A DNA stretch of 64,000 bases from Phoronis australis. Its lineage: Eukaryota; Phoronida; Phoronidae. Each line of letters begins with the position of its first letter. Positions within the stretch are counted from its first letter, which is position 1. Below, one piece after another: positions 11,601-24,600 of the stretch. A program made the translations under genes and the position numbers. Where the stretch lies: the NCBI GenBank assembly GCA_002633005.1, contig NMRA01000215.1:278356-342355 (forward strand), written 5' to 3'. The notes under the pieces were generated by a model. That model saw only the letters and a program-made list of their open reading frames with translations. It was not told the DNA's origin and did not search any database.

Positions 11601-14600
11601 GAAGGCGAATTCGTCATTTCTAAATAAAAGAAATCTTTTTCAAAGGTTGGAAAGGGAGGGAAAGATAATTTAACCATCAACAGTTTAACGTCTGGGCACT
11701 GGTTTGTGTTTAGAGAAGCGTACGGGTGTTAGCAAATATATGGGCATCTATCCAAGTGATGTCTGGGCGAAGACTAGCCAAGAAGAAGATTGAGGGTGGT
11801 AGTGTTTTGTTTTGATATCTCAATATTTGGTGTCGGCGAATGACCACGCCTAGCTCATTGAAGTCAGAGCAACGGTTTACTTTAGATGTCGGATGAGTCT
11901 GGTTGTACTTGGCTGTCCTGGTGGTAGAAATTTTACCTACGCCATTTAGGTTGCAATGGATTTTGTAATGAAATCGTGTAGAGTTGCGACGACAGCTTTT
12001 ATTGCGTTTGTTTAGACTTCATAAGGGGAGTCGAGTCCTGTGCCCTACACGCTTGCTGCGAAATTGGCAAATCAGCAGACCTCAAGCTTTTGGTCGCTAA
12101 GTTTTTACGGTTGAAATTGAAATGGTGTACAAGATTAAATTGCGAGTATGTGTGTGTTCGAGTACGCGATAAAAAAACTGCTTAAAACAGTTTCATTTCC
12201 CAGTCGATTAAAATACCTGAATAAATTGCATTTTGAATGATTAATGAGAAAAGTTAGAAAACGCTTAAGAACTGCTTAACCAAGTGACATTTGTAGATAT
12301 ATTCACTGTTTACCTGCTACATAACAAATGCATTGCTGGTGTTCGTAATTATGTGGGCGGTCTCATGATTTTGAACATCATTTTTATGGTAATTCTTATT
12401 TAGGTATTTCAATACCAAATTATTAACTTGGAAAACATTACAAAACACTCGAGAGCCTTGGAAAAACTGAAGGATTTGTGGTGTTTCTTCTCAATTAAAC
12501 GTGAACGTCGACGATTCTTGTGAGACCATAACAAAGATGAACAATATCGGGTAAATTGTGTGGGTCCAAACGCGTCATGAAATGGCCTGGTGTTCGTTCC
12601 GTAATGCGAGATGTGCGCGAGTAAAAGTTACAGCGTTTATACGTATCGGTCGTAATGCATATGGCGGTAACTAAAGTAATAGGTGTTGTGGCGTTTATCT
12701 GACCAAGAGTATTTAATTGACAAGATCTAATGCCATACGCGTACCGCAAATTCTTTAAATCCATTTCATGCCTAGTACGCACGTGCGTATCTGCGTACAC
12801 CGTTACCACGTTCATGCTCCATCAACCTATTGCGAATTGTGCACGAGCTGTAACCTTTTGGTGACCCTTTTCATGTTTTGGAAAAGTGTAGATCATTCTC
12901 GCCTTCGACTTGGCGCTTTAAAAACATTGACGAGACACTTCCAACTGGCTGGTGTAGTAGTGCTAAATGGACCACGAAACCTGGCTGCTGAATAGAGACC
13001 GCATTTCTACCTGCTATTCGATTTATGCGTATCAGGGCTAAGTGGTTCTCGTGTGTGTTTTTAGTCGGTGTCTCATTGAAATTCCATCTGAGACAGGGCT
13101 TGAAAACCAGGCAGTGCTGTGCGGTAGAGAAGCATAAATCATAATTCCATACGTTGCCTGTCCAAAGCTTACTTTATTTCCATAGGGCATGCGGTAACGT
13201 GTCGCTGATGCCATGTTAAACGACTGCTGATTGATAGTGAAAAACTCGACTGATAACCTCGACTGGTTGTCGATCGTTCTCATTTTCCCGTCCACGTGCC
13301 CGATCTGGTAATGAACTTCAAACCAAACGATTAAACCTCTTGACGATAAACTCCAGTGAATATTTTACGTCTAACTGTATTACCAAGCACAGCCGTGAGT
13401 CCACTAATATTTCTTCATGAAAGCGTGCTCGAAAATTCTGGGGGGGGGGGTGGGGGGCGAGTTTGGCCGAATTCGTTTTCGTCTAAATCAAGAGCTTGCC
13501 CACTTTTTTGGTTTTCGCGGTCATAGGGTGCTGGACTTAAATTTCATTAATAAAAATATAACCAAAGTAGGAAGAGGTTGTAGATTGCAGCGTTTTATGT
13601 ATGTTTGTGTTTGTTAACTAATTCTATACGTTTCTAAAAGTAAATTTCGATGTCGCTCACTTCGAGGGTCATTTTGTTAGTGCTCCACCAGAAATTGAAA
13701 GTTAGAATTTAAAATTCCAATATTCAATTTGTTTCATTTGGCAAAATAATTGGGTGAAATTTCTGATAGAATTTATTTGCGTTAACATTCATTTTACAAG
13801 TTTTTAATTCATATGAAGCGGACAAATCGTTAAAAATTTGTTTTCAATTGTGTTGTCTTCGTGAGCTGTAATATAAAGGGACGCTTTGTGTTCGACTAAA
13901 ACGATATGTTGTATTCGTGCAGTCTTCAAACTTTGAACTCAAAAGACGTAAAAATGTTTTCTCGACTGCCAGGGTGTTGTGCAATGCCAGTCGAATTTGC
14001 CACGAGAGTTTACTGGACTGGTACATCTTGATAAACAACACCAGGTCTTGATGTAGTGTACAACTGCACCAGACCTGCACTGGAGAACTCTCCCGATTAT
14101 TTACATAATCTGTAGAACTTTTTGCCTCAACTCGTTTAGTTGCCTATATTTCGAATTGGACAGTTGTTTTTTTTCTGGAAGTTGAGCCAATTCTGTTTGA
14201 AATTAACCTCCGCGATGATTGTCCAACTCGACTAATACAAAGTTATTTGCGGGATGTATTTAATCATGAGTGAAACAGTATTACCACTCTTTAGGAGACA
14301 CGTGAAAACAATTCGATTTTAAAGTACATTAGTTGGTTAGTGTCCAAACAAACTGTAGTGTACACTTCAAGTGTTACCTCATGATGTCACGAAAGTACGT
14401 GATGTGTTCGGATGGTCTTGGACAGTTTGTTTCACTCGTATGCCCACGTAGTTAATTGAAGTGAAAGCAAACATTTAGTGAAAAAGTCGTGTAAACTAAG
14501 CACTCAGCCGGCAGGTCATAACTTCCTGCAATTGATCAACCTAATGTGCTAGTTATCTGACGAACCTTTAAGATCAGTCGTCACGAGTTTCGGAAGTTAA

Positions 14601-17600
14601 ACCATTCTGTAAATAAATAAACTCAACACCTTTTTGAAACTACTCTGCACAAAATTGACGGCGTCAGCACTGCTCAATTAAACTAACGAGTAGTATTTGA
14701 ATGAAGTTTCGCTGCCTGTCGGAAGTTCGCCTTTCATAACTGTTACGTGTAATGACGTCATCAACAATCCCACAACTCAGATGTCGTCTCCAATGTTTTA
14801 CTAGATCTCAGCGAACGCTGTTGCAAAATTTGTTTAGGTGTGTTTTCGCCTGAATAAGTAATGTACACATTCTTTTAACGCGTTAAGACCGGTGTAATGA
14901 ACGTCAACTAACCCTCAAAATCAACAGACAATCCCTTGATTTAATGAATGTTTCATCCGTCGAGTATGCGCTATACACACCTGTTGCTATTGGGTGAAAT
15001 GTATATACATATAATAGTCGTCATGGGTATGATTCAGAACTGTCTGTTGGTTAAATACAAGAGAATGTGACTGAAAAGCAGGTCGGTGATGTTTCATTCA
15101 GTATCAAATTCACCACTCTGCGCTGTCGAAGAGGCAGTGTGTTGTGGATAAAAAGAGAAAACAAGTGCAATATTATTTCAAAAAAGTATTCAAGAAACTT
15201 AAATGTAAAACATCCACAAGGTCGCTTTTTGTAATAAGAACATGACCTTCTTTTCAGAAACAAATGACTTGAAATGACAAGCGTGTGTACGCGTTGTAAA
15301 CGTTTGGATGCCGCGTGATGAGATATTAGAGGCCAAAGACAAAAAGTTCACTTAGCAGTTCATGGTAGCCCAGTTGGTTTTCTTTTGCGCCATGTTTCTA
15401 TGAGCCAACGTGTAAACACAGCGAGCTCCTGGGAGTTGTTCAGAGACGTCGTCTGCGTCTTAGAGCACAAACGCAGCATAGCCTACTGTCTCTCAATTTC
15501 ACCACTCAATTTCAACCGAACAAAATGCGTTGTGCTTTTGTAGGACTTTTAAGTTTAGAAATATAGCTTTACCTACAACTGCTTCACACGGACTCGTTAA
15601 CTGGACCATTTCTTGGGGGTCTTTGAGCTCTCTCATTGTCGAGATTGTTCCTTCCGTCTTACGGGTATTCTCTGGGCTTGCCGGCATCCTTTGCCACTCG
15701 TCAGACGTCAGACACACGGTGGCGACACGCGGAAGGACTCCGGCGTTGAGCGCCTTTATGGTTCGCACCTATTTGTTATATAGTTGTGTTATAAAAACAA
15801 CGTATGCGAGCATGTGAAAGGCACCGGCTTATGGAACCTGATGTTTTGATTAGTGACACGTCTCGAAAGTTACCTAAATTCGATATTAATTGGCAGTACA
15901 AATGGTCACCCATAGTGTACGATTATGGCTAGACGGAGACTTCATTGATCCGTGCGTTGTTGTTTGAGACTTGAAGAGGTTTTATATCTGTAAACATTAT
16001 GGAGCTCTTGAAGATTCAAAGTTTTACTTCGCGTACATAAACTTTCAATGGCGTCCTTGAAAGAAGCAAGTTGTTCTACATAGTCCTACATGTTTATGGT
16101 TTATAGCCACTAATTCGACGTTTCTGTCGTTAATGCATCATTTAGAATTATGTTGTGTAAAACCTATGTATGAGGCCGTGTCAAAGCTGGCTTACCTGTC
16201 GAAGATCACGCACTGCCTGACGATGGCCTGCCTGAAAGCCCTTTCACCTGGTAGCACTTTGTGGTTTGGGCAATCCGACGTTTACCACTGTCCGGGAGCA
16301 CGATGGGCGGTCTTCAACCACGACAGTTGATTTTGTATACGTTCTTGGTAGATTTTGAATGTCTCGCATTGTTATTTAGTGTTACGGTTGTGATAATATC
16401 GCTAATCTGATTACTGCTTAGCTAAACACACAAAGCGAACATGCTCATGTTGATCACATACCGTTTGTTTGTGTTATGTTGACGGTGTTACTGTACTATC
16501 GTTAAATATTTACGTACAGACTGTTCGCTAAATGAGTGTTAATTATTTTTGAGTACGCCCATGACAGGTTGGCTGTTCACTGCTGGAAGAAATCTGTGCC
16601 GAGCAGACCGATTTTTTTACCAGCGTCCCTTTTCACACGACGATGCGATCGTCGGCGCAGACTTAGTTTTCCCGCCATCTCCGCAAACGATAACGTGACT
16701 CGTGTTTTAGGTGTAAGGAGGCGGGGGGATTACAATATGTTTGTATGCCGTTGAGTATTTAGTTTCCTATCTTCGGTATTCTCAGCAGTCGACTGGGTAC
16801 TGGCTAGCAGGTAAGCATGTCCTTTAAGACAAATGGTGTCAATTGTCTGCTTTGATATCAGGGATGGTTTATCTTCGGCTAACATTTGCGAAGGTGTCTG
16901 TGGGTTTTCGATTTTTTAAAACACCGTTTCCACTGGATATTTGTAAAGTTAATCCACGCGAAAACGTGTCCCAGGAACATATCTCTCTTTTCGATGCAAA
17001 GAACGCGAGTTATTGCATGACTGTCTTTTAATTGGATACGGTGGTTTTCGTACTTTTTCATTGACTCGTGAACTGAACATAACATTGCTTTTATGATATC
17101 AATTCAGCAATTCACGGTCCAACCACTTGAATCTTTCATCGCTTAGTAGAAGTTTGGACGAATTTCATACCGCTAACCAAGATCTTGACAACGGTGTCTA
17201 ATTTGCACTCACTTGCTTACTGACGTCAGGGTTTGCGGAGAAAGTTTTAAGTTTTCATAAAATAAACAAAAGTTCACAACTGTGTCGGTTATGTCCATCG
17301 TAAAGTTGTATTTGTAAACAGTTTTCTGTCCAGGAATTCCACTTGGTGTAGTTGGTGTTGGGCTGTTGAGTTTCATGCAAGACTTTTAGGCCACAGGTAA
17401 ACTTCCATTCTTTCTGGAATTTTCATCAGTGTCGGTAAATCTCTAAATCTTCTCCTAGTTGCTATTAATTGATATTGTTATTACCAATGGTTAATATCAG
17501 CCCGTTGTCAATGGTGACTGTCTGGTGTCGTGTGATTATTAATTGATGCTTGAATAACCATTCTAACTTCATTTGAATTACAAGCTGAAACACTGGTGGT

Positions 17601-20600
17601 GGAAATATTTTGCCTTTTTGCGGACCACACAATGCGGAAGTGTTCAATAATCTTTTAGTTAAATTGGTTTAGACATTTGCTTATTGTTCTCCGATGGCTC
17701 GAGTGTGTTTTCAATTTCTTTCTCTTCAAATAAATTTACTGACTATGACTTACTAAGAACCTCGTGATTTTGAGAATGGCCAGTGGTGGGTAAGCCGTTT
17801 TGAACTTTATGATGTCTTAGTTGTTGAACTTTGTCCGAATACTCTGGCTTAGAAGTTTTCAAGTTTACGTTCTTCGAAATGTGCATGTTTTGAAGACGAT
17901 TACAGTTCCAGTGCACCTTTTATGTTGACATATCGTCCAAAATTTAAGTTTATCTCCTATTGGAGATGTACGGCTGTGGGTTTCCTTTGTAGCAAATACT
18001 GCTACTTTCTTCGTAATCCCGAACAGTGGCGATTTTCAAACTCCTCCTTCTCGCCAAATGTCGTTTTAAGTTGTTCTTGATTTTGCCGATTTCCCTTGAT
18101 TCTATTTCCATACGCCGAAGACCCGTCAGCTCTCGTTCGGGTTTAATAGTTCCCGTCGGAGTACTACATTGCGCACGCATGATGCGTTTCGTTTTGTCCT
18201 CTGTGTAAATCATCAAACGGGGCCAGAGGTTGTGATTCAACATGACTTTCAGGTAAACTGACTCTGATAACAATTTCCATTTGTCATGGAATTGAAATAG
18301 TACGATTTCTCGATTCTTGTGAAAACCAGGCTATTGATAGATGATGTTTCAGGCTATATATCTCGTGGACAGCTCAGTTGTACAATTACCACTATCATGA
18401 AATATTCGTGTAATGAATTTTCAAAAACCACACTAATATCTCTCTTGTTTACGTCTTTGTATGACATTTACGATAACGCAGATAGTTGATAATGAATTAG
18501 TCGGCAAGGACTTCCTCTCCTCGAAGACCATTTGTCGCTTAAAGCGACTTAAATGTGACACTGGCACAACCGCCACCCATGACGAGAACAAAAAATGCGC
18601 ATCGGGCACGGAGGACGTATATTACCGATAGAAGGAATTACGTTGCCTAAGCGTGTGAGTGGTGCTTCACGAAGGCAAAATCGGGTGGACGTTTGTCGAT
18701 GTTGTAATGCTAAGAGCAAATATTGACAAGTGCGTGTTATTCTGTCGGAAACCAATCCAAAAATATGCGGCGTTATAGAAACTCAACATCCACTTCGTGA
18801 AGGGGAACGTTTTTAACTCGCTTTCTCAGTGGTCGAGTCGTCGAGGACGCTTAAAAGGAAAGTTGTACTAAACTGCTTAGCTCTTAAATTTGCACAAACA
18901 CTTTTAGTATCTTTTCTTTACTTGATAAGGTCGCCTGGTTAAGTTGTTTACAATGTATTGTTAACAAAAGTACGTTCATTGGAAAAAAGTAGGAGTACAT
19001 ATTGAAAATGAAACGGCCCAAAAGCGGAAACCAACTTTTCTACAATGTATTTTCATTTGGTGTTACGTGGTATTAACAGCGTGTTTCCTGTTGTAATCTG
19101 AATTCAGTTATATTGATATGGAGTTGACTGGTATGTTCGAAATGGTACAAGCAGCAATCAAGCGCTGACTGTATGTATACATGACCGTCATGTGAATTCA
19201 TCACCGTCCATCTGCATACATGAGTCAAGTGCTAGCGCTGTTTACCCATATGTTTTGACATTCCCCGGCGGATTTGTGTCCGTCGAGTGGCCATCCTTTT
19301 GTCCTTCTGGCGGCGTCCGTCACATCTTGTCCATTGGAACTGGAGGTTTACCGTCACTGTGGTGACCGGGGACCCGAGTGGGATAAATAGGGCGAAGTGT
19401 CCGCTCCAGTATTCGCTGGGGGTATTTCCTAAAGTTGGCTGGTGTAAAGACGCAGTGCTGCTGGTTGTTTTCTTTTGAGGAACTGTAGTTGTTGTACGGG
19501 AGTTTACAGCAAATGAGGCTAACGATGAATGCAAAAGTTGGTTCTTGGATGGAACAAGATGAAACTGAAAGAGAGGCTGTTTTATGCACGTGTTAGTCAG
19601 CACCATCTATTGACACTTAATAGCTTACATACGTTTTACAACAGTGGTGGAGTTTCTATGTAGTCGAGTTTCTGACGATTGCGTCGCAACTCGACTTATC
19701 GGGTCGTGATTTTGGATTTCCGAATGCCTACTCCTTCTTGCCCGGTGCCTGGATGTTTCTTAAGTTGCTAAGACTTTGCAACGAATATAAAGGCGTGAAA
19801 ATTCAAAGTTGCCGGGCGCGAGTCTGGAATTGGCTGATACTTTAAGCCGATATACAGTGATAAATTTATTTGTTAGTCGTGTTCAGCGCCGTGAGATTAT
19901 TTTTAAACGATAAAAAGAAAGGTTGATTGAAATTCAATGTACTCCCTATAAGACCTCGAAGGTTATTAAAGTATTGTTATCTTGTGTTTGTGTTTTTAAC
20001 TTAGTGACGTCAAAACGTGAGGACCATTCCGACAAGTTCGCTACTCAAGCGCAGATAACTGGTTTATAGTAAATCCGGCAATAAAATAGATACCAGGACA
20101 AACACGACCGATATCCCAACATTCATAAACATCCATTCATAAATTAGTTAACGACGTAGAGCAGTTTAGTGTCGCTACGCAGTGAAAAAACTTTCGACAA
20201 GTTTTTAAATTGCATAACTCGTAGATCAAAATTAAAACCCGAATAGGAAGGCGAGGATTTTTCAATGAGAATTTTTATCTATTTGCTAAACAATAAACCC
20301 TGCAGAAAAAGCCTTATAGATAGTGAGAGAGCACAATCTAAGGTTACAGTGATAAAACGACGTTGAAGGACATATCAATTCACATACAGTCCCACGCATA
20401 TTTTACAAACACGGCTGTCGATTTTCCCCAAAATATCTTATTCGCGTTTGCGTTGCCGTTCGAACTACAAGGGTAACCCCGTTGTCCTCTGAAGATGTCG
20501 GCTTGCAATGAGTTAGTTATCTTCCCGTTACTCGTCTTTTGGGAGCCTGTGATGACCTGTGGGCAAAAATCTCGGGTCCAAGAAGGAGTCTCCGTTTCAT

Positions 20601-21479
20601 TAGATGTTTGTAAACATCAGTTCAGGTGACACCCGCTCGCACCCGAGGCGATGGACCAGCTATTTTATATCAACAAGCGAACTAATAGGTAGATGATCAG
20701 ATTAGTGCAGTCATAATCCGAAACCTCCCTTCCGGTGTCTGTCTATCAACATCATAAACCGTCGAATCTGACGGGAGAGGTACTTTAGCGGTCTCAGATA
20801 TATTGTAGTAGAAACCATAAATACTAAAACGTACGAGAACTACATGTTGTTAGTTTTTGCTGGTCATTGACTGTTGGATCATTTGATATGCTGACGTAAA
20901 AAGATGTATTGTCGAAGACTCAGGTGTTGGGTTTTCATCCGGGTGTTCGGTATCCTAACTGTATCCTATCATCATGTCACTGCCATTTCGCTGTCACGGT
21001 AGTGCGTCAATTGTCTATTAATGACATGATTTTCGTTTGTCGGCCTCATGCAAACCACCAAACTGTTACTCTTAGTCTTTGTCAGCGGATTTCACTTATT
21101 ACCCGGAAGTTCGCGAGTACTGCGTAGTGCTACCGTTACCTTTGCCGATTTCGTTTATTGACGGTATTTATGTGACCATACTTATCTGTTTGTTTTTCAG
21201 AGATTGACGCGAAAACAAGAGCAAAGAAGATTATCTTCACTAACTGTTCATTGAACATCTGGGTACACACAATACACGATCAGCGGTATTTCTACTTAGG
21301 CATCTTGGCCGATTTGCTGATTGACACAATAAACTAGCTTTGTTTATGCTTACCAAGGCGTTTCGCAACCACCTGACTCACTAATAACTAAACTAGTTAT
21401 TTGTATAAGACGGACTGAGCGTTCTAAATCTGTCAACTGCGTTCCCGATCGTGTCTTGTCGAAACAGACGAGAAGGACA
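8655..21479. other. Long non-coding stretch upstream of MMP21
   Basis: 12.8 kb without a supported exon. CpG density is high: 19 CpG counted by hand in 17941-18300. Frames at 15499-15817 and 19232-19606 were examined and not accepted. It presumably holds the MMP21 promoter and possibly distal elements, but no specific site stands out. Confidence 0.55.
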
Positions 21480-21662
21480 ATGAATTCTAATGGAAGATTG
21501 TGCGCTTGCACAGTGATAATGAGAACTGTGATGTGCGCGCTGGTGTTAGCGCACGTGTGCCAAACGGAACCGTTCTTTTTGAGCCGGGACCACAGTGACA
21601 TCAATCTACACGCACCGCGGGAGGAGAACACGGAAAAAGTGCAGAACGAAGCGGATTGTGAG
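21480..21662 (+). CDS. MMP21: MMP21 exon 1: signal peptide and start of prodomain
   Basis: 61 codons ending in phase 0 at the donor GAG|GTGAGT. The ATG at 21480 has A at -3. A second in-frame ATG at 21519 would put the hydrophobic stretch VMCALVLAHVC nearer the N-terminus, so either start is possible. The segment FFLSRDHSD just after the signal peptide resembles the equivalent position of vertebrate MMP21. Any non-coding upstream exon is undetermined. Confidence 0.85.
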
Positions 21663-24600
21663 GTGAGTCGCTTGTCTTTTATTTGTTGTAATGGGGGCTC
21701 CTGACGACGAAAAAAGGTAATACATGAATTCCATTTTACTGCGCAATGTTTTTTATTTTTGCCGGGCAGTTATTTTAAAACAGTTTCTTAATTTAGACTG
21801 CGTCACCGATAACTTCTAAAAACTAATTGCTACAAAATCATCAGTCATTTTTACTCGTCTAAGATTTACTGCCATCAATTTAACACTTTTCATTTGTTAT
21901 TGAAACAAACTAGTTTCTTCTATCTCTTGGAACGGTAACATAAACTCGTGAGGTTAGCCGAGCGCATGCAACGAGCCTTGGAATAGTAAATATTTGTTAT
22001 ATTTCAGATGTATTTATGCGATTACGGTTACTTGAACTGTTCATGCCAAGCGCGCACCATTCGCCACAAAAACGAGCGCCGCGGCGACCGAACGTCGGGC
22101 ACACCAGTTGTGGGCTTTCCGATGGTGGTGAGCGAGTTGGACCAAGCGGCGGAGGACAGCATCATTAACCCTAACGTCCTTCCCAACTGCACCGCGTCCG
22201 AGATCACTGAAGGTTACATCAGGCTACAGAAACGTTTCCAGCTGCAGGAGACGGGTCGTTGTGACCCCGAAACAAAAATAAAGATGAACAAGCGTCGCTG
22301 CGGCAACAAGGACATGGATTTGATGCACGAGAACGAACTAGATCACGCCGACCGGCCGGGAGTCACGCTCGCATCGATTCTGCGGCCGAAAAAGCAGAAC
22401 TTGACCACTTCCACTGGCACTGGCGCTCACGAGCGCCGGAAACGAGAAGTTCTTGAAGAAATGAGACGCAAAGATGAATATATGCGGGTGAATGGTCTCC
22501 AGCGTCGCGTGGACCGTCCAGAAGACCACGTGAATCGGTTGGAGAGGAGCGCGCGAAAAAAACGTTCTGCAACAAGTTTGCTTGCCAAGACCTGTATCAA
22601 ATGGCGCCTATCATCTACCTACCAAAGTACGAAGATTCCCGAGATTGACCAGAGATTCGCACTGAGCCTTGCCTTTCGTCTGTGGTCAGAAGTGACTCCG
22701 CTTCGATTTGAAGAGGACTTGACCAGTCATATGGACGACGTCGACGTTTTCATCGCCTTTGTCTATGGTAAGTGAGAGCCGCTGGTCGCATTAGGTGCAG
22801 TAATTCGTGGTAGGAGGAGTTTCAATGTTCGTATCTTCGGAAAGTTGGAACTCTTTAACAATGAATTTTAAAAGTGGAATGAAACCATTTGATTTACACC
22901 AAAATGGCTGTTGTGATTTTCCCATCGAATAATGTTAATGTTTTTAGATTCTACAGTACTTGTTTCTCTTATTGTGGACTGGTGTAAAATGTGTATTCAA
23001 CTCAACATGGCCCTGCTCCAACTGATGGGAAACTGCAGTCATAGGCTTTGCAAAATTAGCATGTTAGGTTGCATTCATTTTGTGCTCACGACTATGTTTT
23101 AACTGAGATAATAGTAACAATTTAGTCATAGGATGTAATGGCAAATATACATATAGATATAAACTGAAAGGGTAAATACAGTGTTTACACTGCTTCCCCA
23201 AGACCCACACTTACTTTTAAGGAGACTTGACACAAAAAGATGTGTTTAATTGAAGTGCGCTCTTGCCCCTCTACTATACACAAAGAAGTGTGACACTGTT
23301 TTAACCACAGTTACATGAGAAATATTGTCATCTGTAGATCAGAAAAAAGTTATCAGTGCACCTTCTTGTATTGCTTAAAAGGAAAAAAAAATTAAAAAGG
23401 AAAAAAATTGCCAAGGGTCCCGAAAATAATTTTTGTCATTTTCTGTTCCACTTTTGTGGGAACTCCAGAGAAGTGGCTATTAGTTTGTGTTCCAATACAT
23501 TATGGTTTATACAGACATGTTTTAGTCCAAGTTTGAACTTGATAACCCATATTTGTGCAACAAACTCCAGTAAAAACTCGAGATTTTGAGTTCAGACTCC
23601 CAACTTTTCGCCTTAATACTGGGGTCATCAAATGCAAACTAAGACTATAGTTATCCATGTAAGCCATTGTGTATTTGAGCATAGAATAAAAGACACCTAC
23701 CTCGAGTTCACAACAAATAGAATAGAGAGTGCCAAAAAATAAAGTGCCAGTTCAATTCCGAGTTAAAAAACCTTAGACCTTGGACTAAAGTCTCTTTATA
23801 AATAATTGGTTGTGCACATGTACAGTACAGAGACCTGTTTTGTAAGTTGTGAAAAAGTTGTGACCATTCTTGAGTGAAATATTTTGGATGGTTATTATTT
23901 GAGTGATAAAGTTATCAAGAAGTGTCCTGATTTCCTTTTTGGGTCTTGTGATTGATTGTAGCTCCTTCATCTTATTTGGTAGAGTATTTCTGTATTAAAC
24001 TTGGTTCGGACATTCGGGTACTGGATAGCCTCTTATGATGAAGGATACTAAACCCTATTTTGTGATTACAACCAATTCTCGTTCTGTCACCTGCTAATGA
24101 ATCACTGGTGTCCCACTTGAGTGATAAAGGCAACATTCTACTAAAAATACATACCCTTTTTGTCATAGATTGTATATTTTGGTTCTTGGCAGGCATCCTT
24201 TTACTACAGGTATTATCTAAAGCCTAGGTCATGCATGCCTGTTTTTGTAAGTTTTCAAATTTTGGTCTAAACTTTCGAGGGTAGTTGAGGGTTACTGAAC
24301 ATTATTACGTTTCTTTGAATCGGATGGGAAAGATCTTTTTAATAAATGTTAAAGACGCCAAAGCAGGTTTGGTATCCTTTTAAATGACCTCAGAAAGCCA
24401 ATGGTTTCTTTTCTCTGCATCCAAAACTATCGCCAAAGTTGCATCATGCCATTTGATGATCTTTTTAATATCAACACTTCCAGGTCACATGACCATGAGC
24501 TCAGGCATCTCCAAAGTGATACAATAATTGAATCAATGTTTCCTTAGGTAAAGCAGCTTTGCCTCACCATTAAATCATTCCCCAAAGTGAACGAATCATT

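Noticed and set aside
15499-15817. Open frames on both strands (89 and 95 codons)
   Set aside because: Slightly protein-like composition, but no recognisable domain, no credible splice partners, and openness on both strands suggests base composition only.
19232-19606. 124-codon minus-strand frame
   Set aside because: No domain, low-complexity Ser/Thr composition, overlapping frames on both strands and no flanking exons.
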